A stretch of DNA of 24,637 bases from AC-32 sp036265535 (GTDB taxonomy: Bacteria > Actinomycetota > Thermoleophilia > Gaiellales > Gaiellaceae). The notes under the pieces were generated by a model. The model was given only the letters and a program-made list of their open reading frames with translations. It ran no database searches and was not told where the DNA came from. Each line of letters starts with the position of its first letter. The first letter of the stretch is position 1. The position numbers and the translations under genes were made by a program. Shown piece after piece: positions 22,240 through 24,637 of this stretch. The DNA lies in NCBI GenBank assembly GCA_036265535.1, contig DATAOV010000090.1, positions 1-24,637 on the forward strand. Reading direction: 5' to 3'.

Positions 22240-22393
22240 CTCGCGCGAAAAGGCGAGCGGTGAGGGAACCCGGTGCAAATCCGGGACGGTCCCGCCGCTG
22301 TGAGGGGAGACGCTCTCGCGCCGAAAGCCACTGGCCACGTGCCGGGAAGGCGGCGCAGGAGGGAGCCCCGAGTCAGAAGACCTGCCGGTCGCC
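22240..22393 (+). promoter_or_regulatory. Cobalamin (B12) riboswitch
   Basis: The leader shows the conserved blocks of the adenosylcobalamin riboswitch in order: GGTGAGGGAA (22259), CGGTGCAAATCCGGGAC (22271), GTCCCGCCGCTGTGA (22289), AAAGCCACTGG (22324), GCCGGGAAGGCGGCGC (22341), and the B12 box GAGCCCCGAGTCAGAAGACC ending TGCC near 22386. The 30 bases between it and the start hold the ribosome site AAGGAGG but no T-run after a hairpin. Control is therefore more likely at translation than by intrinsic termination. It would switch off the downstream uptake operon when cobalamin is plentiful. Confidence 0.95.
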
Positions 22394-22424
22394 TCAACCC
22401 GAACCCCTCGCGGAAGGAGGATTC

Positions 22425-23024
22425 GTGTACAGGCACCTCTGCAGTTGGCTGGCCGTCGCCGCGACGGCGCTGTTGCTCGTCCCCGCGGCCATGGCCGTCG
22501 GCGTGCACGTCCGGGTCGAGGGCAAGACCCGGAACATCTTCGGCTCGACCGAACCGACGCTCACCGTGAAGGCGAATGCGCTCGACGCGCTCGACTCGGC
22601 CAGCCTCGCCGGCGAGTTCTACTACCACGTCACGACCACGTCATTCGGCCCGTACGTCGACCAGATCGGCCGCTACCTGGCCGGAGCCTCGGCCGGCTGG
22701 GTCTTCAAGGTCAACGGTGTCTCGCCGCCCGTGGGCGCCGACGCCGTCACCCTCAAGGACGGTGACCGAGTGCTCTGGTACTGGGCCACCTTCAGCTCGA
22801 GCGGAGGTCCTCCGACCCTCGTGCTCAAGAGCACGAACAAGCGCAACTGCTATCGCATCCTCGCCCAGGACGACCAGGGCAAGACCAAGCCGGCGCGAGG
22901 GGCGAGGCTGCACACAGGTTCCGGCGGCATCCTTGCCCGCACCGGCACCGCGTGCCTGGCGGCTCACAAGGGACTCGTGACCGCGACGCTGAAGGGCGCG
23001 GTGCGCTCGAACGCGCTGCGGTGA
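22425..23024 (+). CDS. Exported DUF4430 (transcobalamin-like domain) protein
   Basis: This is a 199-aa secreted protein. A signal peptide (about residues 1-25, ending in AMA) is followed by a DUF4430 domain, the fold of the C-terminal domain of intrinsic factor and transcobalamin: GWVFKVNGVSPPVGADAVTL then KDGDRVLWYWATF. The C-terminal 75 residues contain two cysteines (in NCYRIL and TACLAA) that could form a disulfide. GTG 22425 is supported by AAGGAGG four bases upstream. Being the first gene after a B12 riboswitch and before ECF transporter genes, it is probably a corrinoid-capturing surface or secreted factor. That role is inference. Confidence 0.85.
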   Translation: MYRHLCSWLAVAATALLLVPAAMAVGVHVRVEGKTRNIFGSTEPTLTVKANALDALDSASLAGEFYYHVTTTSFGPYVDQIGRYLAGASAGWVFKVNGVSPPVGADAVTLKDGDRVLWYWATFSSSGGPPTLVLKSTNKRNCYRILAQDDQGKTKPARGARLHTGSGGILARTGTACLAAHKGLVTATLKGAVRSNALR

Positions 23025-23701
23025 GACGGTTCGCCCTTTCGGCGGCCCTCTCGGTCGCGCTGGCCGGGTGCAGCTCGGGGACGGGCAGCTCCGGCCACGC
23101 GACCGTCTGGGTGACCCGGGACCGCGGGGCGCAGGTGCTGCACGTCGGGACGGTTCCGGCGGGCCTCACGGCGTTGCAGGGCCTAGATCGCGTGGCGAAG
23201 CTGAAGACACGCTACGGCGGCCGTTACGTCCGCGCCGTCGACGGAGTGGAAGAGCACGGCCGCAGGTCCTGGTTCTACTACGTGAACGGCTACCTGGCCG
23301 ACCAGGGTTCCGCGGAGTACCCACTCCGGGCCGGCGACGTGGAGTGGTGGGACTACCGGACCTGGCGTGACCCACTGGAGGACGCGGTCGTGGTCGGCGC
23401 CTTCCCGGAGCCGCTCGTGCACGGCTACGGCGGTAAGCGTCGCCCGACGGTGGTGCTCTCGGCCGATCGCTCCCTCGGCACGAGGATCGCGAGGCTCGTG
23501 GGAGGCTCGGTCGCGCGAACGGCACCGGCCGACGCGAATGTGGTCGCGATCGTCCCGGTGCGGGCCGGGACGAAACGCTTCTACGCGCAGCTGCGACGGC
23601 CCGGTGCCGGCTCGCCGGTTCGGTTCGTCCTCGACCCGCGGTTCGCGGCGCGGCTCGCTTTGGAGCCGCGGCTCGCCCGCTTCCGGTACTCGGTGCCGTG
23701 A
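23021..23701 (+). CDS. DUF4430-type lipoprotein
   Basis: This is a 226-aa predicted lipoprotein. MRRFALSAALSVALAGC gives a lipobox LAGC with the modified Cys at 17. The DUF4430 features are VDGVEEHGRRSWFYYVNGYL and then LRAGDVEWWDYRTWRDP. A further C-terminal domain of about 110 residues (from VVVGAFPEP) with alternating strands and helices is unrecognised. GTG 23021 overlaps the previous stop as GTGA, and its own stop overlaps the next gene in the same way. It would be anchored outside the membrane next to the ECF transporter, plausibly handing over cobalamin or a precursor. Confidence 0.85.
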   Translation: MRRFALSAALSVALAGCSSGTGSSGHATVWVTRDRGAQVLHVGTVPAGLTALQGLDRVAKLKTRYGGRYVRAVDGVEEHGRRSWFYYVNGYLADQGSAEYPLRAGDVEWWDYRTWRDPLEDAVVVGAFPEPLVHGYGGKRRPTVVLSADRSLGTRIARLVGGSVARTAPADANVVAIVPVRAGTKRFYAQLRRPGAGSPVRFVLDPRFAARLALEPRLARFRYSVP

Positions 23702-24396
23702 GCCCGGTACCCGCAGCCGCGCTGCTCGCCGGGCTCGCCGCGGCCGCGCTCCTCGCCGATCGCACGATCTCGGTGGCGGCCATCGCGCTCGTCCTGCTCG
23801 CGATCTGCCTGCGAGCTCCCGCCTCGCGGCGGCAGGTCTACCTCCTCGGGGCGCTGCTTTCCGGCCTCGGCGTCTTCCTCGTCAGCCCGTTCGTCGCCAC
23901 GATCGGCTCGCACGTCCTCTGGAGCGGGCCGACGGTGCCCGTGCTGGGCCGCCTCGACGTGACGAGCGAAGAACTGCGCGAGGCGCTCTTCCAGGGCCTT
24001 CGTCTGACCGCCGTCGCGCTTGCGTTCGCCGCGTATGCGCTGCTCCTCGACCACGACCGGCTCGTGCAGGCGGCGGGGTTCGCTCGCCGCTCGGTGCTGG
24101 CGATCGCGCTGGCGACGCGTCTCGTGCCGACGCTGGAGCGCGATGCTGCCGGGCTCGTCGAAGCTCTGCGCGGGCGCGGGGTGGAGGTCGCCGGCCTGCA
24201 CGGGCGGGCCCGGCTGGTCTCGCCGCTGCTCGCAGGTTCGCTGGAGCGGGCGCTGAACCTCGCCGAGGCCATGGAGGCGCGCGGGTACGGCCGGCCGGGG
24301 GCGACGCGCTCGCCGCAGCCGGCCTGGGGCCGCCGGGAACGTCTCGCGCTCGCGCTCGGGGCGCTCGCCGTCGTCGCGGGGGCGCTGTGGCTCTAG
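23698..24396 (+). CDS. ECF transporter T component (CbiQ-like)
   Basis: This is a 232-aa membrane protein with about five helices. The cytosolic coupling region shows the two Arg-Gly signatures of T components, ALRGRGV and EAMEARGYG, which dock into the ATPases. It is the energy-coupling scaffold of an ECF importer. GTG 23698 overlaps the preceding stop. Cobalt transporters have CbiQ with CbiM/CbiN, which are not seen; the B12 riboswitch and DUF4430 proteins favour a cobalamin substrate. The S component is not in the window. Confidence 0.9.
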   Translation: MSPVPAAALLAGLAAAALLADRTISVAAIALVLLAICLRAPASRRQVYLLGALLSGLGVFLVSPFVATIGSHVLWSGPTVPVLGRLDVTSEELREALFQGLRLTAVALAFAAYALLLDHDRLVQAAGFARRSVLAIALATRLVPTLERDAAGLVEALRGRGVEVAGLHGRARLVSPLLAGSLERALNLAEAMEARGYGRPGATRSPQPAWGRRERLALALGALAVVAGALWL

Positions 24397-24637
24397 TCCG
24401 CGTCGAGAACCTGTCGTTCCGCTACCCGGAGGGCTCCGGGCCGGCGCTCGACGGCGTCTCCCTCGAGCTCAGGCAGGGCGAGGTGGTCGCGCTGCTCGGT
24501 CCCTCCGGAGGAGGCAAGTCGTCGCTGCTGCGCGCGCTCGCTGGGTTGGTGCCGCATTTTCACGGAGGCAGCTTCGGGGGCCGGGTCGAGATCGCCGGCC
24601 GCGACACGCGCAGCACCCGGCCTGCGGAGCTCGCCGG
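24387..24637 (+). CDS. ECF transporter ATPase, partial (runs off the window)
   Basis: Only the first 83 residues are present. They read VRVENLSFRYPEG, then the Walker A motif GPSGGGKSS at about 47-55 and LRALAGLVPHFHGG, as in ECF A components (EcfA/CbiO). GTG 24387 overlaps the T gene by ten bases, so it is in the same operon. The signature, Walker B and H-loop motifs lie beyond the end. It may be one half of a fused double ATPase, which cannot be judged here. Confidence 0.9.
   Translation, partial: MALVRVENLSFRYPEGSGPALDGVSLELRQGEVVALLGPSGGGKSSLLRALAGLVPHFHGGSFGGRVEIAGRDTRSTRPAELA

Noticed and set aside
23698..24637. Cobalt-specific CbiMNQO transporter
   Set aside because: No CbiM or CbiN is seen, and the operon starts with a B12 riboswitch and DUF4430 genes; kept only as an alternative until downstream sequence is read.

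Overview
The window is a GC-rich, densely packed chromosomal segment. It reads like a free-living actinobacterium, and I lean towards a deep-branching lineage such as Thermoleophilia. The reasons are frequent GTG starts, Rex, a K+-independent proton-pumping pyrophosphatase, DUF1844, paired TrkA/Ceo proteins, and several promoters whose -10 box lies 6-9 nt from the start codon. The lineage is inference from gene content; there is no rRNA here. I saw no tRNA, CRISPR array or transposase.

Layout. (1) 9-3332: an overlapping operon fmdB-like / family-4 uracil-DNA glycosylase / tsaE / tsaB / rimI / tsaD, for the tRNA t6A modification plus a DNA repair enzyme. (2) 3392-5974: a large exported subtilisin-like protease. 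(3) 6016-8272: a redox and nitrogen block with glutamate dehydrogenase, a glutaredoxin-like protein and the NADH sensor Rex. (4) 8705-13843: a glycosyltransferase, a YbdK-type carboxylate-amine ligase, a DUF1844 protein and the H+-pyrophosphatase HppA. (5) 14316-19411: two tandem APC permease-universal stress protein fusions with a tiny membrane protein between them, followed by two RCK/TrkA proteins. This looks like a cation or amino acid uptake module with nucleotide-sensing regulators. (6) 19411-21625: two tandem exported glucose/sorbosone-dehydrogenase-like beta-propellers; the second has lost the expected catalytic histidine. (7) 21622-22222, minus strand: VanZ and a short coiled-coil protein. 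(8) 22240-end: a cobalamin riboswitch heading an operon of two exported DUF4430 (transcobalamin-C-terminal-like) proteins plus ECF transporter T and A subunits. The window ends inside the A subunit. I read this as a vitamin B12 or corrinoid capture-and-import system.

Non-coding structure is the other notable part. Two gaps of about 430 and 470 bp (after rex and after hppA) are filled by related inverted-repeat elements with palindromic tips. Their edges coincide with the neighbouring stop and start codons. A separate hairpin repeat occurs after tsaD, in a 62-bp-period tandem array after the glycosyltransferase, and inside the 3' end of the ligase gene. Base changes between its copies preserve pairing only in the + strand transcript, counting G-U pairs.
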